Source of the DNA: Gautieria morchelliformis
Lineage: Eukaryota > Basidiomycota > Agaricomycetes > Gomphales > Gomphaceae
NCBI GenBank assembly: GCA_015179125.1
Contig: WHVA01000261.1
Span: 88,400 to 152,399, forward strand
Direction: 5' to 3'
DNA: 64,000 nt
Positions 1 to 10,460 of this stretch are shown piece by piece. The stretch's first letter is position 1, and every line of letters begins with the position of its first letter. The position numbers and the translations under genes were made by a program. The notes under the pieces are model-generated. The model was not told the origin of the DNA, searched no databases, and saw only the letters and a program-made list of their open reading frames with translations.

Positions 1-174
1 TACATAAAACAAGGTTATTTCTCTCTTCTGCCTCCTGCTCGAAGCCGTATGTTGGGGATCACCAACAACAGTTGACTGAAGCATAAAATTTCCGCAACAG
101 AGAAAATCATCGACCCCAGCAATGTGTCCGTTCCAGAGGCAACGTCACATTCATCGGTCAAGCACACTTGACCC

Positions 175-545
175 TTGGAGAAAAAAATAACTACGCCCCT
201 GAGAGAGCTGAGTGACAATGGCGAATCAGAGGACGATACTCTTCCATCAACTGCTGCAATAGGCCCAAAAAAACCTTGGCTCAAGGAATATAGTCTGTAT
301 TTAGATGCGCAGGATGCACTTGCGCCTGGACAGTCAATTGTCCAATGGTGGGGGGTAAAAATTGTCACTGTTCTAGTTTATATCAATCTAATCATTATTA
401 TGAATCTTTCAGCTCAATTCTCAGCGGCTCCCAGTATGGGCACTATTAGCTGCCAATTATCTTCCAAATATGGTGTCTTCTGTGTCAAGCGAACGTGCCT
501 CAAGGGCGACATCGTTGAAGCTCTTCAATGTCAAATGTACGTTTC
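175..545 (+). pseudogene. hAT transposase remnant (C-terminal dimerisation region)
   Basis: Two exon pieces, 175-354 and 413-545, joined by a clean GT..AG intron (355-412), give the C-terminal hAT dimerisation signature: a QWWG block, then RLPVWALLAANYLPN, then SVSSERA. The next expected block (LKGDIVEAL) is present but in another frame, so about 15-20 residues are lost and the frame slips near 485-495. No catalytic region lies upstream in the window, so this is a 3' remnant of a class II transposase. I see nothing else that can be supported in 1-174 or 546-693. Confidence 0.75.
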
Positions 546-693
546 GACATGAACTAATTTTCCGCGAACCCGAGCCATGCACCAGAACCGAGACGGCCTT
601 GGAGGATGAAGCGGGAGAGTCTCTTATGGAAGCAATGACGGGGACAATACAAGTGCACTTACCGACATCGAGAAGAGTGATGACGAAAACATT

Positions 694-714
694 TAATATT
701 GATGCTACGGCTTA
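694..714. repeat. 21-bp direct repeat, left copy
   Basis: TAATATTGATGCTACGGCTT plus A ends exactly at the left end of X1 (715). The same 21 bases recur at 7734-7754, between the right end of X1 and the left end of X2. A TA-targeting element should duplicate only TA. Confidence 0.85.
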
Positions 715-1171
715 CAGCTGTTTCGGGTCCCGAAGGCGGACTTTGAAACTAGCGCTGAAAATTCATCGAAATTGTGTTTGAGCTCAAACTCGTGAACCAG
801 GACGAGTTAAGGTCCAATATTTTGTATGATATATATACACACAGATAAATGTGATTCTATGTATGAAGGGAGCTCTCAAATAAGCCCAATGGAAATGCCA
901 TTCTGCAGCATATACGTGCATCGGCTCTTCCCAGGCAGCCACCGGCAGCCTGGGCTATATACTTTAAACAATATATTGATGAAGGGGGATCCCCTATCTA
1001 CTCAATATCTCTTAGAATCATTCAGGAAAGTTGTCTGCTTTGGTATAGAATTTTCTACACTTCATGCTTGTTGTTGACTTATTATGTCTGCATGCTGCAC
1101 AGGTAAAGTATAATTTTCAGCATACTACACACATATCTATATTGGCTGAATTTGTGACAAGAGGAACAATG
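715..1171 (+). repeat. X1 left terminal inverted repeat
   Basis: About 457 bp, matching 7278-7733 in inverse with few differences. It includes short spurious reading frames that are mirrored in both copies and are not genes. The outer ~30 bases resemble the X2 ends; the rest does not, so X1 and X2 are related but distinct subfamilies. The inner edge is placed by eye where similarity stops. Confidence 0.85.
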
Positions 1172-1179
1172 TGTCAGCT

Positions 1180-1966
1180 CTGAAAGTGGGCAAAGTTGCT
1201 CCCCAAATCTCAAGCTCTTGGGGCAGGCCCATGTCAGCGACATCTCCACCTTCAAGCTCAGCGCCAGTGGTGGCGGTACGCAGGTGTGTTCAGCGGTATT
1301 GAAACTGAGCATTTGTGGCTGAATATACTGATAGCCAAGCTTCCGTACACTGAGTACTCCTACGTCCGAGTCCATGTTCAGATCATACTGTCGGACATAT
1401 TGTTCCCTGGGTGTAATATAGGTTGTCAAGATGAAGCATGAATGCAGGGCGCTCGCGCTCGAGTTTGAATACAATGAGACTGTTATCGTGAGCTGCGGCA
1501 CATCAATGACATATACCACACAACGAATTTGCACACCTGCAGCAAACAAATTGAGCTCTGGATGACATTCCATAACCCAGAATCAATCATGCTCATGTCC
1601 AAGGTTTGAAGGGCTGTACCCTTGCTCATCTCCCAAACACGTATAGTCTTGTCCTCTCTGACGGATAGAGTATGTTCCTGTTGAGGGTGGAAATGAGCAC
1701 CAGAGATGTTGTTGAAATGTCCACGGCAGGTGTCGATTTCCCAAGCCTTGGTTTTGCTCAGCCTCCAAAGTTTGATCTGTCTGTCATCATCAGCAGAAAC
1801 AATGAGGGGGAGCGTCAGATGAATGAAGTTGACATTATGATTGTGCCCTTCAAGTATATATTTTGCAGTTGAAAATTTGTCAAACGTGTCGAATGTTCCG
1901 GGCTGAGTATTGGGCGTACTTCTGTGCAATCCTGAGATATCCCAAAGTCAGACGGTCTGTAAATGG
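1180..1966 (-). pseudogene. COPA: Captured fragment of the coatomer alpha-subunit (alpha-COP) gene
   Basis: On the minus strand the translation follows the alpha-COP N-terminal WD40 propeller closely: PGTFDTFDKFSTAKYILEGH, LPLIVSADDDRQIKLWRLS, KAWEIDTCRGHFNN, EDKTIRVWEMSKGTALQTL, then HPELNLFAAG, DNSLIVFKLERERPAF and YVRQYDLNMDSDVGVLSVRK. Alpha-COP is the scaffold of the COPI coat for Golgi-to-ER vesicles. An intron-like segment separates FAAG from DNSLIVF, so genomic DNA rather than cDNA was probably captured. An in-frame TGA (1948-1950) stands where the family has Arg in QTVRVWD, two residues are missing after GVN, and the frame changes downstream. It lies between the left TIR and the transposase, antisense to it. 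Confidence 0.88.
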
Positions 1967-2099
1967 AAGAGTAGAATTAGCATGACATATAGCTGACATT
2001 GCAAGAAAACCTGCGAAGATGGGGACCGTTGAGTGGCTGCATTTACAAGTGTGGGTAAAGGATGTCACATCATGTGATCGTTCTGCAAACCTACCCCTC

Positions 2100-3330
2100 A
2101 TGCCTCGAGGGGTAATACCTGCTGAACTTCGCTGTCGCAGGACGTATACATCTGATCGCCGGGAGCTTGTTGTCTATCAAAAATACACCCTTCACTACCG
2201 AATCTCTCATATCGCATGCAACCTCAACATGTCACAACGCGCTGTCGAGTGCACACTGTATTGGTGGAAGACAACTGGTGAAGTTGTCTCACCAAACCAG
2301 CAGGAGCCAAAAAGAAAGAGAAGGGTCATGCCAGAGCATGAAATTGAGGTAAATATACTTTATTTGACAGTCAATATAGTCTAATGATGCTGTTTACTTG
2401 AAGTTCTTGCTTGTCCATCTTGAATCACGCCCTGACCTCTATCTGGATGAGATGCAAGTTGAGCTTCAGCAGCTCCATGGTGTTATTGTTGGGAGGTCAA
2501 CTATATGGGACACGTTGATTGAACTTGGCCTTACGAGGAAACGGGTTTGTGGCACCGCTAACTAGAAATATCTAACCTTATCAGTCTATTTTCAGCTTTC
2601 CAAATCAGCGGCCGAACGGAATGAACACTCACGGGCCCGATATCGTTTTCAGATTGGTGCCGAATCACCAGAACGGCTTGTTTTTATTGATGAAAGCCGG
2701 ATCGACTGCAGGACTACATACAGGCTGTATGGATGGGCTTACAAAGGGGAGCGTGCGCAAATTAGTGCAAAATTTGTTTGTGGGCCAGGGTATGTACACT
2801 TCCATGTTTTCATTAGATGCTGCTAATGTTTTCAAAGGATTTCATTGCTTCCGGCCCTCTGCATGCAAGGCATTATCCATACTGATATTCGGGAAGGTGC
2901 GTATGATGGTGATGCCTTTGTTGGCTATATAGAAGAACTCTTGGAGCACATGAACCCATGGCCCAGCCACGCAGTGTCCTGGTTATGGATAACTGTGCAA
3001 TCCACCATTTAGATGACATCGCACCACTCTGCGAAACGAAGTAAGTTTTCATCAGTTCTATTGGTATATTGTGAATAACTAACTCATTTTATAAGGGGTG
3101 TCCGCTTGTATTATTTGCCACCATATTCTCCCGATCTAAATCCTATTGAAGAAGCTTTTGCGTATGTCAAGTCTGTAATTCGGCGTCACGGTACAGATTT
3201 CAGAGCAGCGGTGGAAAGTAAAGACTTTGCCATGCTTTATTATCTCATAAACTCGGCCTTAGCAACGATATTGCCAGAGAAGGCTCAAGGGTGGATGGGA
3301 CATGCAGGTTATCTGTGTACCGAATTTTAG
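2100..3330 (+). pseudogene. X1 DD34E transposase (DDE superfamily, Tc1/IS630-like), frameshifted
   Basis: Five exons: 2100-2348, 2404-2544, 2596-2789, 2838-3040 and 3096-3330, all with GT..AG introns at the same places as in X2. The N-terminus (start MPRGVIPAELRC) has a helix-turn-helix-like stretch ending NMSQRAVECTL. The catalytic core shows LVFIDES (first Asp), LVMDNCAIHH (second Asp) and LPPYSPDLNPIEEAF (Glu), with 34 residues between the last two acids. Compared with X2, one C is missing in the CCATGGCCC run near 2957-2963, which shifts the frame before the second Asp. The ATG at 2100 is chosen because it aligns with the X2 start and follows a TGACATCATG-type element shared with X2. Confidence 0.85.
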
Positions 3331-3335
3331 CCCAT

Positions 3336-3638
3336 GTTATCCAGGTAAAAGTGTACGCTATAAACTGATCATGTTGTTTTCTATTCAAATCATGTTGTTT
3401 TCTATTCGAACCATGTTCTAAATTGTCTACTCTATATTAGAAGCCAAGAAAATGGTTAGCACGGTGAATCAATGCAGGTTTTGGTTGTGCACGTTTTGTG
3501 TTATCCAGGTACAAGTGTACGCTGTAAACTGATCATATTGTTTTCTATTCAAATCATGTTCTAAATTGTCTACTCTATATTAGAAGCCAAGAAAATGGTT
3601 AGCATGGTGAATCAATGCAGGTTTTGGTTGTGCACGTT
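3336..3638. repeat. Tandem duplication between the two convergent X1 genes
   Basis: Two adjacent units, 3336-3499 and 3500-3638, both begin GTTATCCAGGTA and end TGCACGTTTTG. The second lacks a short piece around TTGTTTTCTATTC. The repeat fills the space between the 3' ends of the transposase and accessory genes and may hold their polyadenylation signals (inference). Confidence 0.8.
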
Positions 3639-5214
3639 TTGCCCAATGGTTATCCCTCTACATGAATTTTTCCCGCTTATCCCTACCCTGCAATGGCTTT
3701 TCAAAGAGCTGTTCCAGGCTCATGCATATGAAGCTATATGTGACCAGGTTGAGTCCAATTGTAGTCTTGAGCTCGCCCCGAGGTAACCCGTTGAGAAATC
3801 TGAGCGGAACATCAATGAACCCATGTTCGGCAAGCCTATTATGGAGATCCTTGAGATCAATATGTCTCGCATCTGGGGTGTTAGATATGGAACACAGCCA
3901 AGCCCCGAGGGTCTGGTTGACATCACCGTAATGGTTGGCTTCAGGTGGCGATGGCGAACGATAAACCCGCTTCAATTTGCTACCTTGAGAGGCAGCGGGG
4001 GACAAAGAGTCATCTTGAAGCAGATTCTTGAGCTTCCGACCCGAAGGAATGACAATATTGATCGCCGGAGCGGTGGGTGCTGGCTGCTGATTCGCAGGGC
4101 CCTGGGTAACTTGGTGTCGGTCTTTCCGCGTCATAGCCGGCCTTTCAAGAGGGTTGCCGATATCAAAGTGAAATAATTCAAATGCCAGGGATTTTGGTGG
4201 AATGGTCGTAGTGATGTTAGGCTCATTTTTTGCTGTAGATAAACATAATGAATAAAGCAAATATAACAACATATCGTGACGCACCAAGGCTTACACCCAT
4301 TCCCGGAGCAGGACGTTAGAAATCCTTTGATGCTTGTTGTGCTTGTTTATTTTGCAGAGCTCGCCCTTGTGGAGCTGGCACTTGCTAAGCTCTTTACGCA
4401 CCCTGGCCTCAAGCATCTGATAGCTTGGGAAGTAGTGTGCAGCCATGTCGAGCCGATCCTCTTCATCGATGTACTCATCATTAGCCGAATAAAGGTTCTT
4501 CGAACCCATTACCTTTCCATGTTTTGTGGAAACGGTAGCGTTTTTGGCCTTTTGGACTTTTTTAGACGCAAGGAGATTATCCAGGAACTGAGATAACATT
4601 ATATTAGTTTTTGATTAGTCCTAGTCTAAGATAAAAAGACAAAGTCGCTTGCTTACCTGAGGGGGGAGTGAGATATCGATCTTTGCATCGTCCCGCTTTT
4701 TCTGCACTTCAGTTTGATATTCCTTCTTGATAAAGTCCCAATTGTCCTCTGAAAGCTTGTACTTAACTTTCAGCGGGTCCTTTGAGAACTGACAAGACAG
4801 GGCCGGGAGATTAGACTTGTGAATATCGGTGCAGCCAATAATAGAATAGAGTGCCTGTGTTACTTCTTCAAGCGTGTCACTGACTGAAGGCGAGACCCAT
4901 TGTTTGTATTCTTGCCCATCGGAATCCTTGTAAGGTACACGGAAACGTATATCTAGTTACAATTAGCAAAAAATGGGGCATATAGAAAATGGGCTGCACT
5001 CACGTGTTACTCACTGAGGCCCCTTCGAAGCCTTTTTGATAGAAGGCTTTGATGCAGGTTTGGCCGCTACCTTGGCCTTCACAGGCTCGGAATCAATAGA
5101 GACGTTTGATGCCTCATCATCTGAGTCGGATTCCTCTGATGGAGCTGCCACGGGTTCGTAGTCAGATGTTTCCTTTCGGCTTGCGATGGACGCTGCCTCC
5201 TCATCCTCTGGTTC

Positions 5215-6649
5215 TGTGTGGGAACCGTTGCTAATGGAAAAGCCTTGCGAAAAAAGGATTAAAATCGCTTTAAAACCCTGTTTTCCCAGCCGATAGTAGC
5301 TAATACACGTGGCTATTGTTGGGAGAACTCTATTCAAATATCCCTTAAATTTCCTCTTATTTCTTCGCCATTTAACTTGGCTTCCCTGGCTCAAAAACTC
5401 CTTATTCTGTCAGGCAGAGTTATGAACCCACGCACGTCCACAACTCTGCCACAGCCGCTCAGTTTCAAACTCCGACCGGAGCTTCCCACGAACCGTAAAC
5501 TCGGAGTTGCAGGCACTCAAGCACCTACAACTCCGGTACCTTGGCTCACTCAAACTCAGCCACTGAGACTGAATGTGTCCTCTACCGCTTACACAAGCCT
5601 GTGCAATTCTAACCCAGCTGGCACATGACTTGCATCATAGCAACCATGGCTGTGCAAGGCTGTGTACAAACTCACACAAAGATGTACAAAGCCAAAACTA
5701 GGGTGCAGGTTTGATAAAGCCTATTGGATGAATGGATTCTCCAAACGCAACGCTACAACACCAAATAGGCCCCTTGATGTCATAGCGGCTGTGTAGGGCT
5801 GTGCAGGGCAGTGCAAGGCTGTGAAAGGCTGTGCAAACCAGGGAAGGTGATTGGCTATCTATTTCCAATTTCTTTGCACAAACACGCCACAATAGTTACG
5901 AGGGTGTGTTTCAGCAGTGCAAATATTTACTTATGACATCACTCGCCTAATAGATAGAAGAACCCCATTTTACATAATCCTGTGTATTTTACAATATAAA
6001 AGGAGGCCATTCTGACCTCCTTGATCCATTCAAGCAATCTACCCATCTTCTATCCTACACGTGACCTCGTGTGACTTGCATCTTACTAAGCTGCTAATCC
6101 CAGCTAGGGTTATTCACTTACTTTAGTGTCTAATTCCTTGTTAAGTAGTTACTTTACTGCTTAGCCTAATCCTCCGGGTGTAATTCTACAGAGTGAGTCT
6201 GTCAATTGAAAGTCTTGCCATTCGCACTCCAATACCCGAGACGATCTAGTCAGTCGATTTTCCTGATTAGAGACTTTCACAAGTCGCTTTGTTCACAAAA
6301 CTCGTCCCTCGTTTTATTGCTGTGCGCTGGTAGATTATCAGGGCAGTCCATTTATAAACTCGCCTGCTAAGTACATTCCTTTATATTTTGGAATACGCTT
6401 GGACCCCGATAGTGTCCTTGAACCTACATTCTTTTAGTTTATTGTTCAGTGCTGCTAAGAAACGTATTGCCTTCCATCCGTATTAACTTGGACTAGTTTT
6501 TACGCGGATTGCAACCAAGGTACAAATATTAAATTATTTCCGGAGTTGTGCTGCAGCATTGTTTAATATTCTTTGAGTCTCGTAAACGGCACGTTCTGAT
6601 AGATTGAAGTGTTAGCAATAACACCAAAGTCTTGAAGGGTTACAAAACA
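5215..6649 (+). mobile_element. Solo LTR, family L1
   Basis: 1435 bp, starts TGTGTGGGAACC, ends TTACAAAACA, flanked by the 5-bp duplication GGTTC (5210-5214, 6650-6654). A second copy with its own duplication lies at 48840-50340. A TATA box (TATAAAAGG, 5995-6003) sits near the middle, as in an LTR promoter. No internal retrotransposon region is attached. Precise removal restores the accessory gene frame, which confirms the borders. Confidence 0.92.
5784..5838 (+). repeat. 10-bp tandem repeat inside the L1 LTR
   Basis: About five imperfect units of the type GGCTGTGCAR upstream of the TATA box. The other L1 copy has more units with GGCTATGCA variants (49424-49495). Confidence 0.7.
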
Positions 6650-6973
6650 GGTTCAGAGCCCTCCGGGACATCAGACAGGGTCGTAATCTCCCTAGTAGCC
6701 TGCATCTTGGTAACAATAATCTCCGCTGACTTAGCACGCTCAGACGGTTTTCTTATGCGTTGTCCTGGTATAACTAACGATGGATCTGGTGTATCCCGTG
6801 CCCTTGAAGTAACCTTTTGGGATGCCTTGCGCTTGCTGGATGTCTTAGCCATGGTATAACCAAGCTAAGTGTGGGTGAGCGAACGACGCAAGATCCACGT
6901 CACGCATGTGACAGACTCGTGACTGACAATTATGGAAAGCCGGACTTATGGAAAGCCGGACTGACCAGCTTCA

Positions 6974-7277
6974 TTTTTAGCCGCCGCACCACTGTGTCGG
7001 TCGTGATTTATCAGGGGATGGGTCGGCATGAACCCTTAGACCCCAAAGACAGCTGTCTACTTGACGATCGTCAAGTCTACCGTCAGTCTACCACCAAAGG
7101 GGCTCGGCCACTCCCGGGTCGCCCTGTCGAGGAGTCTTTCGAGTTCCATAGATATCTACCTGGTGAGTATTACTCTTGAGCATACTCCTCCGAGACAGCT
7201 GTCTTTGGGGTCTAAGGGTTCATGCCGACCCATCCGCTGATAAATCACGACCGACACAGTGGTGTGGCGGCTAAAAA
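6974..7277. mobile_element. Fold-back (MITE-like) element between X1 accessory gene and right TIR
   Basis: 304 bp with inverted arms of about 83 bp, starting TTTTTAGCCGCCGCACCAC and ending in its inverse complement. The arms meet at a short AGACAGCTGTCT-flanked centre region. No coding potential. The flanks show no clear target duplication longer than 3 bp. Its right edge coincides with the inner edge of the X1 TIR. Confidence 0.75.
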
Positions 7278-7733
7278 CTTGTTCCTCTTGTCATAAATTC
7301 AGCCAATATAGATATGTGTGTAGTATGCTGAAAATTATACTTTACCTGTGTAGCATGCAGACATAATAAGTCAACAACAAGCATGAAGTGTAGAAAATTC
7401 TATACCAAAGCAGACAACTTTCCTGAATGATTCTAAGAGATATTGAGTAGATAGGGGATCCCCCTTCATCAATATATTGTTTAAAGTATATAGCCCAGGC
7501 TGCCGGTGGCTGCCCGGGAAGAGCCGATGCACGTATATGCTGCAGAATGGCATTTCCATTGGGCTTATTTGAGAGCTCCCTTCATACATAGAATCACATT
7601 TATCTGTGTGTATATATATCATACAAAATATTGGACCTTAACTCGTCCTGGTTCACGAGTTTGAGCTCAAACAAAATTTTGATGAATTTTTAGCGCTAGT
7701 TTCAAAGTCCGCCTTCGGGACCCGAAACAGCTG
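7278..7733 (-). repeat. X1 right terminal inverted repeat
   Basis: Inverse complement of 715-1171 with scattered mismatches. Ends CAGCTG at 7733, followed by TA. Confidence 0.85.
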
Positions 7734-7754
7734 TAATATTGATGCTACGGCTTA
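7734..7754. repeat. 21-bp direct repeat, right copy
   Basis: Identical to 694-714. Forms the whole spacer between X1 and X2. Confidence 0.85.
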
Positions 7755-8270
7755 CAGCTATTTCGGGTACCACAAGGCGGAGTCTGAAATCCATGCCCCC
7801 CGGTGCCGCCGAAACATATTGAGCTGTATCTCTCCAACCACTGACAATTAAGAGGTGGAACTTGGTGCACATTATATACTGTGCAGTAGCTACAATTTTC
7901 TATAAAGAACATGGGTTATTATGAGTTATTTAATATTTGAATAATTTCCCTTATATGCATCATTATGCCCTCAAATTCTCTCAATAAGGGCTATAACTTA
8001 CTCAGATTATAGTGTTGTACATTTATAATGTTTGACACAGAAAACAAGCTGGTAATCAGCTGGTTATGGAAAGGGGGAGAGGTGCATGTCTGTTTGCCTG
8101 CTCTCAGCCTTTTCAGCCTTCTACATGGCCAAAACATCAGCTTTAAGCACTTAAATATAATATAATGTCTATATATACTCTAATTACACGGATGTGACAG
8201 TATATTGCTTCATCTGCAAGTCTTTCCGGCATGATGTTGTGACATCATGCACGACCAGGTCACGTGACAC
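7755..8270 (+). repeat. X2 left terminal inverted repeat
   Basis: About 0.5 kb, matching 13240-13740 in inverse at roughly 85-90% by eye, including the block GTGACAGTATATTGCTTCA and the adjacent TGTTGTGACATCATG. It ends about 30 bases before the transposase start, so it should hold its promoter. Confidence 0.82.
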
Positions 8271-8298
8271 GCGTTGTTGTACATAACTTGTGCCATCG

Positions 8299-10014
8299 AT
8301 GCCTAGATATCTCCCAGAACATCTACGACAACGACAAACGTACTCAGAGGATCTAAGAAAACATGTTATATACCAGAGGTATACTCGTGAAAAGAAAATA
8401 GCTGATATTGCTCTGGATCTCAACATGTCGCAACGCGTTGTTGAATGTATTCTGCAACTATGGCGCACTACCGGTGAGGTTATTCCACCGGAACCTGGAA
8501 AGAAGGGTAAAAGGAGAAGAATAATGGCTCCAGAGGAAATGCAGGTAAGCAGTGAGCCTTGATGATCCCAGATAACGCTGACTCTTATCTGGTTTCGTTC
8601 CTAGTTCCTAGTTCAGCTTTTACAGCAGGTCCCAGACCTCTATCTTGACGAAATACAGGGGGTAATGCAGCATTTACATGGAATAACTGTTGGAATTAGT
8701 ACTCTCTGCGATACAATCACAGAACTCGGGCTCACATGGAAACGAGTATGTCCTTTTTTTTCTATCGTTCTTCAATCTATTTACTCCCTCATTAGCTGTC
8801 AAGGGTTGCTGCAGAGCGAAATGAAAACCTCAGAAAGGTTTTCCGCTTCCGAATTGGTCACGAAAGCCCCAGCCGCCTTGTTTTCATTGACGAGAGCTGG
8901 ATCGATTGCCGCACCATGTATCGCCTGAACGGATGTGCCCTGGAAGGGAAAAGAGCAAGATCAAAGGCTAGGTTTGTGCGTGGGACGGGGTATGTCTACT
9001 TTCATCTTTTACTTTCCTCTAATATTTATATCAGTGTAGGTACTCGCTTCTACCTGCCCTCTGTGAGGAGGGGATAATATATTCCGATATACGTGAGGGA
9101 GCATATGACGCCGATGCCTTCTTGAAGTTCATCAGGAACCTGATGCCATATATGAACCCATGGCCCCAGCCACGCAGTGTCTTGGTGATGGACAACTGCG
9201 CCATTCACCATGGTCCTGAGGTTGCTACAATCTGCCAACAACAGTAAGTGATCCCAACAAATCTCCCGAGTAAGCTCAAAAATATCTGTCATGTAGTGGT
9301 GTGTGTCAGGGGACACCCTGTTTTCCATTTCCAGTTCCGACACCACACCCAGTTCTGACTCCATTTCCGACTCCGCTTCCAGTTCCGATTCCATCTCCGC
9401 CTCCGCTTTCGGAAATGATTCTGCTTCTGGGAGAACTTCCACCAGTTCTGTTCACCTTGCCAGTTCCACTCCAATTTCCGACTTCCACTCTCGGAACAGT
9501 GTCGGAAATCAAGCAACTCGCGTAATAGGTGGCATCAAGGGTCGATCAAGGGTCAGGGAGGTCAGGAGGATGCAGGGTTGATGGCGGGTGCCAAGTGTTG
9601 TCCCTGGCTGCGCAACGTAGTATAATACGGGCTGGCTGACATTGGGGGTCCTTAGACTTTTCTCTTTGGATTTCCCCTTGTCAGGTGAGAATCCCCTCTC
9701 TTGTATACTCTGTTCATTTATACATACTTTGGATTTCCCCTTGTCAGTTTTGTGGTAGTGTGATCTCCACAACCAGCCAGGGTTGCCCTTACAGTGTGCG
9801 CCTCTACTACTTACCGCCATACTCCCCCGACATGAACCCGATCAAGGAGGCCATTCCTTACCTGAAAGCATACCTTCGCCGCCATGGTGCTGAATTTCGG
9901 CAAGCGGTAGATCACAAAGATGAGATGGATATCTTGTTATTCCTTCACACCGCTATGTCTTCAATATCACCTGACCACTGTCAAGGTTGGATGACACATT
10001 CAAGGTACTTGTAG
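8299..10014 (+). pseudogene. X2 DD34E transposase, LTR-interrupted and catalytically altered
   Basis: Exons 8299-8544, 8605-8745, 8796-8989, 9040-9243 and 9297-9303 plus 9794-10014 (split by the LTR). Start MPRYLPEHLRQR. The HTH ends NMSQRVVECIL; the core shows LVFIDESWID, then SVLVMDNCAIHH, then LPPYSPDMNPIKEAI. The residue aligned with the catalytic Glu of X1 (NPIEEA) is Lys: GAG has become AAG, although a Glu follows directly. Apart from the LTR and this change the frame is open throughout, so the gene was lost recently compared with X1. Exon 2 uses the AG at 8603-8604; the nearby AG at 8610-8611 gives the wrong frame. Confidence 0.87.
9304..9793 (+). mobile_element. Solo LTR, Gypsy family G1
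   Basis: 490 bp, starts TGTCAGGGGACACC and ends GGGTTGCCCTTACA, flanked by GTGTG (9299-9303, 9794-9798). Same LTR as the G1 elements at 32591 and 55501 but in the opposite orientation. It landed seven bases into transposase exon 5. TATA-like TATAATA at 9621-9627. Confidence 0.93.
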
Positions 10015-10229
10015 ATGTACATGTCTGCCCTATCCTTGTACCAGTAGCTGTTTTCACTACAAGTGTACCATGAAGTTTGGTTGAATATTATGACTATGCT
10101 CCTACAGATATGTGTATGGGGCTATGGTATGAGTGTTAGCATGTAGTGTTGTCTATATTTGTACTAAAGTTCAGGTATGAATACAGGGGGTTTATATACA
10201 GAGGACAGAGTTTACATTTTTTGTATTAT

Positions 10230-10460
10230 GGCCATGCCACCACCAGGTGGGATTTTCTGCACAGCAGATTTGAAGCTGAGGAGCTGATGTAACCCTTACA
10301 TGCATTACAAATGATACCGCTGGAGTCTCTGAAGATATGTTATGAGCTCAAAGTTGTAGATGCACTGTTTCTGGCAGAGCAGCTTGAGGAAGCTGGCAAG
10401 AGGTATGGTTTTGGAGTGGGAGGTGGGCAGAAGGGGGCCAAGAAGGCTAAACATTACTAG
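10230..10460 (+). pseudogene. Inverted partial copy of the accessory-gene 3' end
   Basis: The plus strand here reads PLESLKICYELKVVDALFL to GQKGAKKAKHY and a stop at 10458-10460, the same C-terminus as the minus-strand accessory gene at 11163-11382. It is the left arm of the palindrome centred near 10903. Upstream similarity fades near 10245. It has no start or promoter of its own. Confidence 0.82.

Larger units (their letters stand above)
3658..6852 (-). pseudogene. X1 accessory gene, acidic nuclear-type protein, split by a solo LTR
   Basis: Minus-strand gene convergent with the transposase. Starts MAKTSSKRKASQKVTSRARD; exon 1 runs 6852-6650, is cut by the LTR at 5215-6649, and resumes 5214-5015 in the same frame (GSEP|EDEEAAS) with a long acidic Ser/Glu stretch followed by Lys-rich residues. 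Further exons lie at about 4954-4658 (IRFRVPYKDSDGQEYKQW to IDISLPPQ), 4590-4300 (FLDNLLASKKVQKAK onward) and 4210-3658. The last holds LGAWL, then HGFIDVPLRFL, then LNLVTYSFI, which is reminiscent of a SAM-type helical domain (inference). Every segment has a counterpart in the X2 accessory gene. One exon junction is out of phase, so a further small lesion is likely. I do not know the family or function. Confidence 0.72.
715..7733 (+). mobile_element. X1: two-gene TIR DNA transposon (Tc1/mariner or IS630-like), decayed
   Basis: The element starts CAGCTGTTTCGGGTCCCGAA and ends with its inverse complement, with TA on both sides (713-714, 7734-7735), as expected for Tc1/mariner-type elements. 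Inside, in order, are: left TIR, an antisense alpha-COP fragment, a plus-strand DD34E transposase, a short tandem repeat, a convergent minus-strand accessory gene broken by a solo LTR (5215-6649), a 304-bp fold-back element, and the right TIR. Without the LTR it would be about 5.6 kb. Both genes carry lesions, so X1 is not autonomous now. Confidence 0.82.

Noticed and set aside
826-1077. Identical 83-codon open frames at 826-1077 (+) and 7371-7622 (-)
   Set aside because: They lie inside the X1 terminal inverted repeats and are identical only because the repeats are; no start context or motif.
9301-9820. Ser-rich open frame in the LTR at 9303-9581 as a separate gene
   Set aside because: It is the LTR-encoded Pol tail frame of family G1, here in a solo LTR without the rest of Pol.
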